From Anaeromyces robustus (lineage: Eukaryota > Neocallimastigomycota > Neocallimastigomycetes > Neocallimastigales > Neocallimastigaceae), in contig MCFG01000231.1 in NCBI GenBank assembly GCA_002104895.1, positions 75,001 to 111,385 on the forward strand: a stretch of 36,385 bases of DNA. The letters are read 5' to 3'. A program made the position numbers and the translations under genes. The notes under the pieces were generated by a model. It saw only the letters and a list, made by a program, of their open reading frames with translations. It made no database searches and was not told the origin of the DNA. Shown here piece by piece: positions 35,752 through 36,385 of the stretch; within the stretch, counting starts at the first letter, position 1; each line of letters opens with the position of its first letter.

Positions 35752-36385
35752 ATGGATGTTGATAAAAATATACCACATGAAATCTTTAAAAATACCAATA
35801 TTTTAAAAAGAATATTTTTATTTATTGCCAATGAAAATTTAAATGATAATAAATTTACAAATAATAAAGATTTAGTAAAATTACTTTTCGTATGTAAAAC
35901 ATGGTATAAAATTGCAGTTCCATTACTCTATTCAAAAATAATTTATAATGGCGGTATAACAAGAGGTGTATTTCAAGGAAATTATACCAGACTTGAAACT
36001 ATTTCCCAATTTATAAGTAATAATAAAAAACAATCGGATGACTTTCATATTTATAATTATATAAATAATATAAAAGAACCACTACTATCATCAATAATAA
36101 CTAATAATTGGAAAGATAATGTAGAAAATTTAAAATTAAAAATTGATTTCACTTCAAAAGAAGAAAATTTAATTATAATGATTGATATCAATGTCTTAAG
36201 AATAATTAATAAAATTATTGGTAATATTAATAGTCTAAAAATTAATAAAAATAATAATAATAATAATAATAATAATGAAAAAGAAAATGATAATGAGACT
36301 ATCTTAACTGAAAGTAAAATAAAAAATGTTCAAAAAATTAATGAACAATTATTTGAAGAACTATCGGATACCTTGGATAAATTTT
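35752..36385 (+). CDS. Probable F-box protein, 3' end outside the window
   Basis: Open frame from ATG 35752 to the window edge (211 complete codons, no stop). An in-frame stop at 35698 and no other in-frame ATG favour this start. The N-terminal ~65 residues look like a fungal F-box: IPHEIFKN..ILKRIF near the start, then a polar insertion, then LVKLLFVCKTWYKIAVPLLYSKI. The C-terminal half of that pattern (VCK-W followed by A-P-LY) is the most telling part. F-box proteins bind Skp1 in SCF ubiquitin ligases and choose substrates through their C-terminal domain, here not visible. The rest is Asn/Lys/Ile-rich with a short poly-Asn run near residues 165-175. It could instead be a diverged, unrelated protein; the family call is moderate. 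Confidence 0.6.
   Translation, partial: MDVDKNIPHEIFKNTNILKRIFLFIANENLNDNKFTNNKDLVKLLFVCKTWYKIAVPLLYSKIIYNGGITRGVFQGNYTRLETISQFISNNKKQSDDFHIYNYINNIKEPLLSSIITNNWKDNVENLKLKIDFTSKEENLIIMIDINVLRIINKIIGNINSLKINKNNNNNNNNNEKENDNETILTESKIKNVQKINEQLFEELSDTLDKF

Overview
The window is extremely A+T-rich eukaryotic DNA. Coding islands are separated by kilobases of homopolymer, TTTA/AAT microsatellite and other A/T sequence. Every multi-exon gene can be spliced at GT-AG introns rich in A/T. The families found (a Fzo1/mitofusin-type GTPase, a class IV-like chitin synthase, an eIF4B with RRM) are fungal. The base composition, Asn-rich low complexity and a large single-exon ankyrin-repeat protein point to an anaerobic gut fungus (Neocallimastigomycota). 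That assignment is inference from these features, not a database result.

Layout. 1-4582: no gene; microsatellites, an unusual inverted-repeat cluster (3330-3576) and three 70-bp tandem repeats (4123-4332). 4583-8570 (-): three-exon mitofusin/Fzo1-like GTPase with degenerate switch motifs and a C-terminal acidic tandem repeat. 8571-10253: no gene. 10254-12386 (-): single-exon ankyrin protein with about 16 repeats. 12387-13947: no gene; a ~160-bp AAAT array. 13948-15354 (-): five-exon CGFS monothiol glutaredoxin (Grx5 type) with an organelle-type leader and an acidic C-terminal tail. 15355-17607: non-coding, the divergent intergenic region. 17608-20650 (+): eleven-exon eIF4B. 20651-27505: a 6.9-kb stretch with no gene I can support. 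27506-34228 (+): eight-exon chitin synthase with a roughly 700-residue Asn-rich C-terminal tail. 34229-35751: non-coding, with a ~330-bp TTTA array. 35752-36385 (+): start of a probable F-box protein cut by the window edge.

The genes do not form an operon or an obvious pathway. The mitofusin-like protein and the Grx5-type glutaredoxin are both families normally tied to mitochondria or related organelles; if the host is an anaerobic fungus the relevant organelle would be the hydrogenosome. eIF4B differs from its neighbours in codon use (many C-ending codons, CGT Arg, AAG Lys, CCA Pro), as expected of a highly expressed gene. I rebuilt all exon structures by hand from splice sites and reading phase; each assembled reading frame closes without an internal stop.
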